IMG/VR virus record: IMGVR_UViG_3300009285_001487
Coordinates: 1 to 29,980 of that record
From: a virus
DNA: 29,980 nt
Reading direction: 5' to 3' (one strand)
Part shown: positions 1-5,682 of the stretch, piece by piece
How the letters are laid out: every line of letters begins with the position of its first letter
Numbering within the stretch: the stretch's first letter is position 1
Translations under genes and position numbers: made by a program
Notes under the pieces: generated by a model
Seen by the model: the letters and a program-made list of their open reading frames with translations, nothing else
What the model was told of the DNA's origin: nothing
The model's database searches: none

Positions 1-188
1 ATGAAAAGGCTAAAAATAACGGAGCATTGGGATTTAAGTTAAGTGGTGCTGGTGGTGGTGGACATTTTGTGGTAATATGTAAACCAGAGGATCAAGAGAG
101 ACTTATAAAATCTATGAATGAAATAGGTGTCAAAAATATTGATTTTTCGATAGACTACAATGGCCTTGATGTACGCAAAATAGAATGA
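1..188 (+). CDS. GHMP-family sugar kinase, C-terminal end (heptose 7-phosphate kinase-like), partial
   Basis: An open frame enters from the left edge (codons start at base 3) and stops at 186-188, giving about 61 residues. The stretch GFKLSGAGGGGH is the C-terminal glycine-rich motif of GHMP kinases, and the ending, with a short FSIDYNG strand, resembles the end of D-glycero-D-manno-heptose 7-phosphate kinases (HddA type). Those enzymes phosphorylate the anomeric carbon of a sugar phosphate before nucleotidyl transfer. A sugar nucleotidyltransferase lies one gene downstream and a split transketolase follows, which supports a heptose pathway. The stop overlaps the next start (ATGA at 185-188), so the genes are translationally coupled. 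The GHMP assignment is firm for so short a piece; the heptose substrate is inferred. Confidence 0.75.
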   Translation, partial: EKAKNNGALGFKLSGAGGGGHFVVICKPEDQERLIKSMNEIGVKNIDFSIDYNGLDVRKIE

Positions 189-691
189 TACTAAATTGTA
201 AAGTTTGTAACAGAGAATTTAAGACATTTCCATCAAGAACAAAAATTGGAAAGGGAAAGTATTGTTCTAAAAAGTGTTCAGATAAAGCAACATTGATTAA
301 AACTGGCGTTCGGCTTTCACCCAAGACCGAGATTAAAAAAGGTGAAAGAAAGGGTGTAAATACTGAATTTAAACGAGGAGAAAGACCTTGGAATTGGAAG
401 GGGGGAATAGAACCTTTAAATAGATTGATAAGGAAACATCAAGATTTTTACGATTGGAGAGAGTTGGTATTTAAAAGAGATAATTTTAAATGTAGGAAAT
501 GTTGTCTTTCTGGTAGAAATGGGGCATATTTACATCCTCATCATGTTCTAAATTTTTCAAAATATCCCAATCTAAGATTTGTTGTGTCTAATGGAATTAC
601 TTTTTGTGCAGAATGTCATTGGGAATTTCACAGGATTTATAAAAAGACAAACAATACGAGAGAACAGTTAAATGAATTTCTAAAACGATGA
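185..691 (+). CDS. HNH endonuclease, free-standing homing type
   Basis: 168 residues. The N-terminus has a treble-clef-like zinc site (CKVC near residue 6, CSKKC near 28). The middle has the GERPWNWKGG segment common in phage HNH proteins. The C-terminal half is a zinc-bound HNH domain: CRKC, then HPHH with the general-base histidine, an asparagine in the SNG segment, then FCAECHWEFH. Such proteins nick or cut DNA and often spread as homing endonucleases. The gene sits exactly between the kinase and the nucleotidyltransferase with ATGA overlaps at both ends, so it rides on operon translation and has no evident ribosome site of its own. It probably plays no part in sugar metabolism. Confidence 0.9.
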   Translation: MILNCKVCNREFKTFPSRTKIGKGKYCSKKCSDKATLIKTGVRLSPKTEIKKGERKGVNTEFKRGERPWNWKGGIEPLNRLIRKHQDFYDWRELVFKRDNFKCRKCCLSGRNGAYLHPHHVLNFSKYPNLRFVVSNGITFCAECHWEFHRIYKKTNNTREQLNEFLKR

Positions 692-1215
692 AAGCGATAA
701 TTTTAGCCGGAGGATTGGGAACCAGATTAAAACCTTTAACAGATGACGTTCCCAAACCAATGGTGGAAATATCCGGTAAACCAGTATTAGAACACATCGC
801 GAATCATCTCAACATGTTCGGTATCCATGAAATCATAGTTAATACCCACTACCTGCCCGAAAAGATAATGAACTACTTTGGAACCAGATTCTTATATACT
901 TATGAACCAAAACTCTTGGGTGAAGAAGGTACCGTCTACAGCGTTTCCCATTGGATAGAAAGAGACTTCTGTGTGGTGGTTAACGGAGACACTCTAACCA
1001 ACTTAAATATAAATGAAATGTTTACAATGTCCGGCGGCAGGAATATAAAATATATGGATAAAGATGTGTATGCCGGTACAAGAATAATAGAACCATTTTA
1101 TTGGAGGACCAAAAATCCATCAATTAGTTACCAAACAGCTAAGGCTTATTGGGTTGACATGGGAAGTCCCAAAGGACTGGCAAGAGCTAGAGAAATATAT
1201 GAAAAGATTAATTAA
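688..1215 (+). CDS. Sugar-phosphate nucleotidyltransferase, shortened (HddC/RmlA-like)
   Basis: 175 residues. The N-terminus carries the nucleotide-binding signature LAGGLGTRLKPLT followed by PKPM (residues 6-25), and NGDTLT (99-104) supplies the metal-binding Asp101. The C-terminus has the YWVDMGSP segment (154-161) typical of sugar-nucleotide pyrophosphorylases. The family transfers NMP from NTP to a sugar 1-phosphate, and the closest type I recognise is the D-glycero-D-manno-heptose 1-phosphate guanylyltransferase. The usual length is near 230 residues; the part between the Asp motif and the C-terminal motif is unusually short here, so either a loop-and-strand section is lost or this is a compact phage form. 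It starts on an ATGA overlap with the HNH gene. Family is confident; substrate is inferred from neighbours. Confidence 0.85.
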   Translation: MKAIILAGGLGTRLKPLTDDVPKPMVEISGKPVLEHIANHLNMFGIHEIIVNTHYLPEKIMNYFGTRFLYTYEPKLLGEEGTVYSVSHWIERDFCVVVNGDTLTNLNINEMFTMSGGRNIKYMDKDVYAGTRIIEPFYWRTKNPSISYQTAKAYWVDMGSPKGLARAREIYEKIN

Positions 1216-1453
1216 ATGCGGTAACTGTGAAATAAACGGAGTAGCACAGGTGTTGGGTGAAATTGACGATAACGGAAACTTTGTCGTCTTACGTTTCCAT
1301 AAAGGGTCGACCATAATATCAGGAGATAACTTAGAAGTAACTTGTGGAGGCTGTGGAGAAAAAGTATATAGAAAGGAGGTTAATGAAATACGCAATATCG
1401 GGTTCATCGGGTTTCGTAGGCAAACATCTTTCGCGACGCTTGGGACAATTTGA
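1199..1453 (+). CDS. Small zinc-ribbon protein
   Basis: 84 residues from the ATG at 1199, which overlaps the end of the nucleotidyltransferase by 17 bases. Two CxxC knuckles (KCGNC near residue 7 and CGGCG near 50) flank a short beta-rich stretch, the layout of a zinc ribbon. About 24 C-terminal residues are read from DNA that also encodes the start of the epimerase in another frame. No function is assignable. Small zinc ribbons of this kind are common as uncharacterised phage proteins, and a nucleic-acid or protein-contact role is possible. Confidence 0.6.
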   Translation: MKRLIKCGNCEINGVAQVLGEIDDNGNFVVLRFHKGSTIISGDNLEVTCGGCGEKVYRKEVNEIRNIGFIGFRRQTSFATLGTI

Positions 1454-2156
1454 ACCTCTCGAAAGAGACGGAATAATTCCTAAAGATATTGATGTGGTAT
1501 TTGATTTGGCCGGTTATGGAAATCTGGCCAGCCAAACCCCTGACCCCCGTTCAATTTATCAAGCCAACTTACTAAGGGTTGCTGCGTCACTCCAGGAAAT
1601 CATAGGAACTAAAACAAAATTCATTTACATGTCCACGAGTTCCGTGTCTTTGCCTGCCCAAACATTCTATTCAGCAAGCAAAAAAGCAACGGAAGAAATG
1701 ATACAAATAGCTGTTAGAGAATGGGGTGTAAAAGCGGCGATAGTCCGACCTTACACGATTATCGGTCAAGGCGAGCAGAGAGAGCATTTTGTGCCCACCT
1801 TAATTAACTCCTGTATATCGGGTAAAGAAATGCCTTTTGTTGAAAGACCTGTCCACGATTTTGTGAATGTCGAAGATGTTATTGATGCTTTACTTCTGAT
1901 TGCAAAAAAGGGTAAATTTCAAGGTGAAATCTACGAAGTAGGGACAGGGCAACAATTTACTAATCGCTACATCCGACAAATGACTGAAAGAACGCTTAAT
2001 TGTAAAGCTAATGTTAAATTGGTTAAGAGTCTGCGTAAATATGATACGAAAAAATGGAAAGCCAACAATCGAAGTCTGAGAGCTTTAGGTTGGAAACCAA
2101 AAAGAAAACTTAGTGAAACAATTAAATACATGACGCAAGACTACTTACCTTTATGA
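1383..2156 (+). CDS. NAD-dependent epimerase/dehydratase (extended SDR family)
   Basis: 257 residues from the ATG at 1383, chosen over upstream starts because AAGGAGG lies at 1373-1379 and the Rossmann motif SGSSGFVG (residues 6-13) then begins at the proper distance from the N-terminus. The catalytic pair is visible as YSASK (Tyr96, Lys100), with an upstream STSS serine segment. Extended SDR enzymes epimerise, reduce or dehydrate nucleotide sugars. It follows the nucleotidyltransferase and precedes the transketolase halves, so it most likely modifies the nucleotide sugar made by this operon. It is somewhat shorter than the 300-350 residues of most sugar epimerases. The stop overlaps the next ATG (2153-2156). 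The exact reaction cannot be told from sequence. Confidence 0.88.
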   Translation: MKYAISGSSGFVGKHLSRRLGQFEPLERDGIIPKDIDVVFDLAGYGNLASQTPDPRSIYQANLLRVAASLQEIIGTKTKFIYMSTSSVSLPAQTFYSASKKATEEMIQIAVREWGVKAAIVRPYTIIGQGEQREHFVPTLINSCISGKEMPFVERPVHDFVNVEDVIDALLLIAKKGKFQGEIYEVGTGQQFTNRYIRQMTERTLNCKANVKLVKSLRKYDTKKWKANNRSLRALGWKPKRKLSETIKYMTQDYLPL

Positions 2157-2854
2157 CTGACCTTAAACGAAGAATCCTAGACCTAAGTTACATCCACAAA
2201 CTCTCCCACATAGGAAGTTGCCTCACGGCAGTTAATTTAATTGATGCGGTTTATGCCGTTAAAAATGACGATGAGAAGTTTATATTGTCTTCAGGCCACG
2301 CGGGATTGGCTTTATATGTTGTCCTTGAAAAATACAAATTTATAGACGCAGAGTTTTTAGTAGAACACTCCGGCACACATCCGGACAGGTTAAACACAAT
2401 GACAAGGTCGGGGTCCGACATAGACTGTTCTACCGGCAGTTTAGGGCAGGGACTGCCCATTGCGGTTGGGATGGCACTAGCCGACAGGAACAAAAGAGTC
2501 TTCTGTGTTATAAGCGATGGCGAATGTAGCGAGGGTTCAATTTGGGAAGCGTTGAGAATGGCCTACGAACAGAAACTCAAAAACCTGGTTGTCTTGGTTA
2601 ACGTAAACGGCCTCGGAGCTTACAAAGAAATAAAGGGTTGTGATTTGTTTGATGCGTTTAAGGGGTTCGGTTGGATAGTAGAAGTAGCAGAAGACGACGT
2701 GAGGCACATCAAAAAAGCCATATCTCAAAAGGTCCAGATGCCTACCATGATATTTGTAAGGACCGATGTAGAACAATACCCATTCTTAAAAGGAATCGAC
2801 GCGCATTATTGCGTAATGACAAAGGAGGATTATGAACAGACACTTGAAACATAG
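2153..2854 (+). CDS. Transketolase, N-terminal subunit (TPP-binding half)
   Basis: 233 residues covering only the diphosphate-binding domain of transketolase. Visible motifs in order: SHIGSCLTAV, LSSGHAGLALYVVL, HSGTHPDR, the STGSLGQGL loop, and the TPP/metal motif SDGECSEGSIWEA with a following VNVNG that supplies the metal-binding Asn. Split transketolases use this subunit with a separate pyrimidine-binding subunit, which is encoded at 3339-3851. The active pair moves two-carbon units between sugar phosphates and can make sedoheptulose 7-phosphate, the precursor of heptoses. It starts on an ATGA overlap with the epimerase. An HNH gene now separates it from its partner. Confidence 0.93.
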   Translation: MTDLKRRILDLSYIHKLSHIGSCLTAVNLIDAVYAVKNDDEKFILSSGHAGLALYVVLEKYKFIDAEFLVEHSGTHPDRLNTMTRSGSDIDCSTGSLGQGLPIAVGMALADRNKRVFCVISDGECSEGSIWEALRMAYEQKLKNLVVLVNVNGLGAYKEIKGCDLFDAFKGFGWIVEVAEDDVRHIKKAISQKVQMPTMIFVRTDVEQYPFLKGIDAHYCVMTKEDYEQTLET

Positions 2855-2872
2855 AACTGAACAAGCTATAAT
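2844..2872 (+). promoter_or_regulatory. Promoter for the HNH gene at 2879
   Basis: TTGAAA (2844-2849), 17 bp, TATAAT (2867-2872). The -35 lies in the last codons of the transketolase N subunit. A start 7 bases after the -10 would fall on the A of the HNH ATG, so the message would be leaderless. Confidence 0.7.
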
Positions 2873-2878
2873 ATAACT

Positions 2879-3346
2879 ATGCCATTTATTAAAGGTAAAA
2901 CCTCTTGGAACAAAGGATTAAAGATGCCATTTAAGCATAGAAAAATGGCAAAGGGATTTATGCCTGTTAAAGCGTTCAAAAAAGGCAATTCTCCTTGGAA
3001 TAAAGGAAAGAAACTTAATTATCCAGTTTGGAATAAAGGAGGAAAAGGAAGACAGAAAAACCACAATATTGATGGATTAAAAATAGGTCAACATTTTAAT
3101 TTTAAAGAAGTTGGATATACTTATGCCGCTCTTCATCAGTGGGTGAAACGAAGGTTGGTCAGACCCAATAAGTGTTGTAAATGTGGTGGAACAGGAAAGA
3201 TACAATTAGCTAACAAAAGCGGGAAATACTTGAGAAACTTAAATGATTGGATTTGGTTGTGTGTATTTTGTCATCGTCAATACGATGGTCTAGTTGGTGA
3301 TTGGAAAACGAGACCGAGTAAAATTAAAAAAAGATTCAATGTATAG
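2879..3346 (+). CDS. HNH endonuclease with NUMOD-like repeats, between the transketolase halves
   Basis: 155 residues. The N-terminal third is very basic and repeats the short TSWNKG / SPWNKG / PVWNKGG unit, a NUMOD3-like DNA-binding helix found in phage homing endonucleases. The C-terminal part has a zinc-bound treble clef (KCCKCGG near residue 99, LCVFCHRQYDG near 131) with the asparagine and histidine expected for an HNH fold, although the first HNH histidine is not clear, so activity is uncertain. It has its own promoter just upstream and no ribosome site. Its last 8 bases overlap the start of the transketolase C subunit. It is best read as a mobile gene inserted between two genes that belong together. 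Confidence 0.82.
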   Translation: MPFIKGKTSWNKGLKMPFKHRKMAKGFMPVKAFKKGNSPWNKGKKLNYPVWNKGGKGRQKNHNIDGLKIGQHFNFKEVGYTYAALHQWVKRRLVRPNKCCKCGGTGKIQLANKSGKYLRNLNDWIWLCVFCHRQYDGLVGDWKTRPSKIKKRFNV

Positions 3347-3851
3347 ATTTTTAAAATCGTCAATTCATGATAGTCAGCGAGGATACTTTGCGTATGCACT
3401 TTTTAAGGAGATGGAAAAAAACAAAGATGTTTTTTTGGTAGTTGGAGACTTGGGATACAAGATATTCGATAGACATTTTGCGTGTTTTCCTGAAAGGACT
3501 TTCAATACCGGAGCAGCCGAGCAATCTTTAATAGGTATATCAGTAGGGCTAGCACTAGAAGGTAAAATACCATTTGCTTATTCGATAACTCCATTTTTAT
3601 TATATAGGGGTTTTGAAACTATCAGGAATTATATCAATAGGGAGAAGATAGCTGTCAAGTTGGTAGGGGGAGGTAGGGGCAGGGATTACCTAGCAGACGG
3701 ATGGAGCCACTGGGCCGAGGAGGATAAAAAAGTAATGAGGATCTTTAAAAATATAAAATCTTACTGGCCGGAGACAAAAGAAGAAGTACCCAACTTAGTA
3801 AAAGAAATGATAAAAAAGAAGAAACCTTATTATTTGAACCTAAAAAGGTAG
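3339..3851 (+). CDS. Transketolase, pyrimidine-binding subunit
   Basis: 170 residues from the ATG at 3339, which overlaps the HNH gene. The catalytic Glu61 lies in TGAAEQS, the TPP-activating glutamate position of transketolases. The pyrimidine-site region follows (GISVGLALEGKIPFAYS), then DGWSHWAEED, matching the DG-x-x-H-x-x-x-ED segment. The protein stops after this domain: the third, C-terminal transketolase domain (about 120 residues) is absent, so the phage enzyme is a minimal two-domain, two-gene form. It should pair with the subunit at 2153-2854. It closes the sugar operon, and a new promoter starts one base after its stop. Confidence 0.88.
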   Translation: MYRFLKSSIHDSQRGYFAYALFKEMEKNKDVFLVVGDLGYKIFDRHFACFPERTFNTGAAEQSLIGISVGLALEGKIPFAYSITPFLLYRGFETIRNYINREKIAVKLVGGGRGRDYLADGWSHWAEEDKKVMRIFKNIKSYWPETKEEVPNLVKEMIKKKKPYYLNLKR

Positions 3852-3880
3852 TTGACTTATCTATATACACCTTGTATACT
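3852..3880 (+). promoter_or_regulatory. Strong sigma70-like promoter
   Basis: TTGACT (3852-3857), 17 bp, TATACT (3875-3880). It begins right after the transketolase stop and drives the gene at 3911 through a short leader containing the ribosome site AAGGGGGTG. No terminator is visible before 4760, so the pentamer array is probably transcribed from here. Confidence 0.8.
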
Positions 3881-3910
3881 TTAATGGTCAGTAAAAGGGG
3901 GTGAATAAAT

Positions 3911-4498
3911 ATGCCAACGATATTAAAGTTTGAGATACCAGCTCCAAATATAAAATCTTTATTAGTTGTAATAGAAGGAACTTCTCCATTAATTTTCCAC
4001 AGGTGGTCAGAGAAGGCCAAACAAATGATTCTTGATAAGCAAATGAAAAAGGCTTCCAAGGGTCGTGAAGTTAGAAATCCAGAAAAAGACGTGGAAGATT
4101 CCTATTACAAAAACTCTGAAGGTAAGATAGCTTTTCCGGCACTTTGTATTAAACAAGCAATGGTAAATGCTGTTAGAAACGTAGAGGGGGTTACGATGAC
4201 ACTTCTTCGTGGTTCAGTATTCGTGGTTGGAGACAAAGACGGACTTATTTTGGTTCAATACAAGGAGAAGTCTGGTAGAAGCGATATGGTGAGAGTTGGA
4301 ATGGGATCGGCAGATATTAGATTTCGTGGACAGGTAAAAGACTGGTCTATGAAATTTATTATTAAGTTTAACGCTGATGTAATTTCAGCCGAGCAGGTAC
4401 TTAATCTTCTTAACATATCTGGGTTTAGTTGTGGATTAGGGGAATGGAGACCTGAAAGGAATGGAGACTTTGGAACATTCCAAGTTAGCCAGAGTTGA
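3911..4498 (+). CDS. Phage protein with RAMP/Cas7-like glycine-rich C-terminus
   Basis: 195 residues. I know this only as a widespread uncharacterised phage type. Visible features: an N-terminal strand ending in the small motif EGTSPLIFHRWS (residues 22-33), a basic linker near 45-60, an AFPALCIKQAMVNA helix near 75-90, and a C-terminal motif GLGEWRPERNGDFG (175-188). The opening strand and the closing glycine-rich loop resemble the layout of RAMP-type (Cas5/6/7-like) RNA-binding folds; this is a similarity by eye, not a proven relationship. It has its own promoter and strong ribosome site, which set it apart from the sugar operon. The GGNNN array starts 4 bases after its stop, which suggests the protein may act on that sequence as DNA or RNA. 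Confidence 0.6.
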   Translation: MPTILKFEIPAPNIKSLLVVIEGTSPLIFHRWSEKAKQMILDKQMKKASKGREVRNPEKDVEDSYYKNSEGKIAFPALCIKQAMVNAVRNVEGVTMTLLRGSVFVVGDKDGLILVQYKEKSGRSDMVRVGMGSADIRFRGQVKDWSMKFIIKFNADVISAEQVLNLLNISGFSCGLGEWRPERNGDFGTFQVSQS

Positions 4499-4501
4499 TG
4501 G

Positions 4502-4732
4502 GGCAGGTGTGGAATGGTGCGGTGGGGTATGGTCGGGAGCGGTAAGGAGTGTTGAGGTCGGGTAGGGTTTGGCAGGTGTGGTAAGGTAAGTTCGGGAACG
4601 GTGTGTTTAGGTCGGGCAGTTGGGGAGTGGATAGGTAGGGCTAGCAGAGGTAGGGATTGGCAGGTCAGGTTTGGTACGGTGAGGTAAGGTGTGGTGAGGT
4701 ATGGTGAGGTGAGGTATGGTGAGGTGAGGCAG
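4502..4732 (+). repeat. GGNNN pentamer array with evenly placed GGCAG landmarks
   Basis: The whole gap between two genes is a G-rich, C-poor tract built of 5-base units that start with GG. In-phase runs are 4511-4575 (13 units), 4580-4619 (8), 4629-4668 (8) and 4673-4732 (12, all beginning GG). The phase slips are mostly 4-base units (GTGT, GTGT, GTTT) and directly follow GGCAG or GTCAG. GGCAG occurs at 4502, 4571, 4615, 4659 and 4728, so the spacings are 69, 44, 44 and 69 bases. Units such as GGTGA and GGTAT recur near the end. The tract contains no long open frame. It could be a protein-binding platform, a G-quadruplex former, a packaging or origin site, or a structured 3' UTR. Confidence 0.9.
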
Positions 4733-4759
4733 GATTTATCAGAAAGAAGGTGATTAAAA

Positions 4760-5188
4760 ATGGTTAAAAAAGATATAGTTTTAGAAACATTACAAGGGTT
4801 GGTTAAAAACGGTGAAATTAAACCCGAGGAGGTTGTTGAGTCAGCCAGAGATGAAAATTCTCCTATTCACAACAACTTTGAGTGGGATAATACCGTAGCC
4901 GGTCGGGCATATCGACTTTGGCAAGCGAGACAACTCATTACTTGCAAGTTTAATATTGATGGAAGCAAAGAACAGCAATATTACAATATTAGAACTGTTG
5001 TAAACAAGATTCCAACACGGGGATATTTCACCAAAGAAAAAATACTATCCGACAAGGATATGTATATACAACTTTTAAGAGAAGCGATTGGTGAAATTAA
5101 ATACTGGAAAAAGAAATATATTGAGATCAAAGAACTCGCACCCATTATCAATGAAGACAAAATAGAAGAGATTGAGAATGTCTTATAG
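4760..5188 (+). CDS. Conserved-type phage protein of unknown function
   Basis: 142 residues with AGAAGG as ribosome site and start at 4760. The N-terminal half includes VVESARDENSPIHNNFEWD and then AGRAYRLWQARQLI, a phrase I recognise from many small phage proteins with no assigned role. The C-terminal 50 residues are charged and helical (KYWKKKYIEIKELAP), likely a coiled coil. It lies between the pentamer array and the terminase promoter and is probably co-transcribed with the RAMP-like gene from the promoter at 3852. A helper role in DNA metabolism or packaging is possible but not shown. Confidence 0.7.
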   Translation: MVKKDIVLETLQGLVKNGEIKPEEVVESARDENSPIHNNFEWDNTVAGRAYRLWQARQLITCKFNIDGSKEQQYYNIRTVVNKIPTRGYFTKEKILSDKDMYIQLLREAIGEIKYWKKKYIEIKELAPIINEDKIEEIENVL

Positions 5189-5199
5189 GTTGTATTTCC

Positions 5200-5228
5200 T
5201 TGAATCCCTTGACAATAAAGAGTAGAAT
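5200..5228 (+). promoter_or_regulatory. Promoter of leader copy A (packaging operon)
   Basis: TTGAAT (5200-5205), 17 bp, TAGAAT (5223-5228), followed after 7 bases by the leader hairpin. A TTGACA at 5209-5214 lies inside the spacer and is too close to this -10; spacing and alignment with copies B and C favour TTGAAT as the -35. Confidence 0.65.
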
Positions 5229-5235
5229 GTAATCA

Positions 5236-5288
5236 CTAACATATATAGTTAGCACTTCGTTGAATCAGAAGGACGGAATAAAACGTCC
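5236..5288 (+). ncRNA. Structured leader RNA, copy A
   Basis: Hairpin 1 is CTAAC / GTTAG (5236-5240, 5248-5252) around the 7-base loop ATATATA. After 9 bases comes GAATCAGAAG (5262-5271), then hairpin 2, GGACG / CGTCC (5271-5275, 5284-5288), ending one base before the ATG at 5290. Unlike copies B and C there is no T-tract, so hairpin 2 here more likely acts on translation of the small terminase. The AAGGA in the conserved core is the only Shine-Dalgarno-like site and partly overlaps hairpin 2. Confidence 0.7.
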
Positions 5289-5289
5289 T

Positions 5290-5682
5290 ATGAAACATCC
5301 AGGCGGCAGACCAACAAAATATACTCCAGAAGTTATTGATGAATTGAACAAATATCTCGCTGAGGCAATTCCCCAAAATATGAAGATTCCCACAGTTGAA
5401 GGAATAGCCTTGAAGTTGAATATTAGTAAGAATACCTTATATGAATGGGCCAAAAAGAACTCAGAGTTTCAGGACGCTTTGGACGAATTAAAAATGAAGC
5501 AGAAAGAAGCATTAACAGAAATAGGAATCTTTGGAGGCAAAGAAATTAATGCCACAATAGTTTCACTTCTTCTCAAGGTAAACCACGATATGATTGAAAC
5601 AGAAAAGAAAGTAATTACTGGAGAAGATAATCAGCCACTAGAAATAAGAATTGTTAGAAGCAAACACAATGAAGAGGAATAA
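5290..5682 (+). CDS. terS: Terminase small subunit
   Basis: 130 residues from the ATG at 5290. The start HPGGRPTKYTPE and the helix-turn-helix region (PTVEGIALKLNISKNTLYEW, roughly residues 36-55) are typical of phage small terminases that bind the packaging site. The C-terminal part (residues 60-110) is helical and suits oligomerisation. A TTG start at 5260 would add 10 residues, but that codon lies inside the predicted leader RNA, so I prefer 5290. The stop is followed at once by the large-subunit ATG. Confidence 0.85.
   Translation: MKHPGGRPTKYTPEVIDELNKYLAEAIPQNMKIPTVEGIALKLNISKNTLYEWAKKNSEFQDALDELKMKQKEALTEIGIFGGKEINATIVSLLLKVNHDMIETEKKVITGEDNQPLEIRIVRSKHNEEE

Noticed and set aside
2800-3400. 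Programmed frameshift joining the two transketolase halves
   Set aside because: An intact HNH gene with its own promoter lies between them, and each half has a good start and stop; a two-subunit enzyme is the simpler reading.
4502-4732. CRISPR-like array
   Set aside because: The tract is periodic at 5 bases, with no 25-40 base repeats and no unique spacers.
5236-5288. Hammerhead or hairpin ribozyme in the leader
   Set aside because: The conserved CUGAUGA/GAAA core is absent, and there is no matching substrate strand for a hairpin ribozyme.
5260-5289. TTG start of the small terminase at 5260
   Set aside because: The codon lies in the 9-base spacer of leader copy A, and the protein from the ATG at 5290 already has the typical terminase N-terminus.
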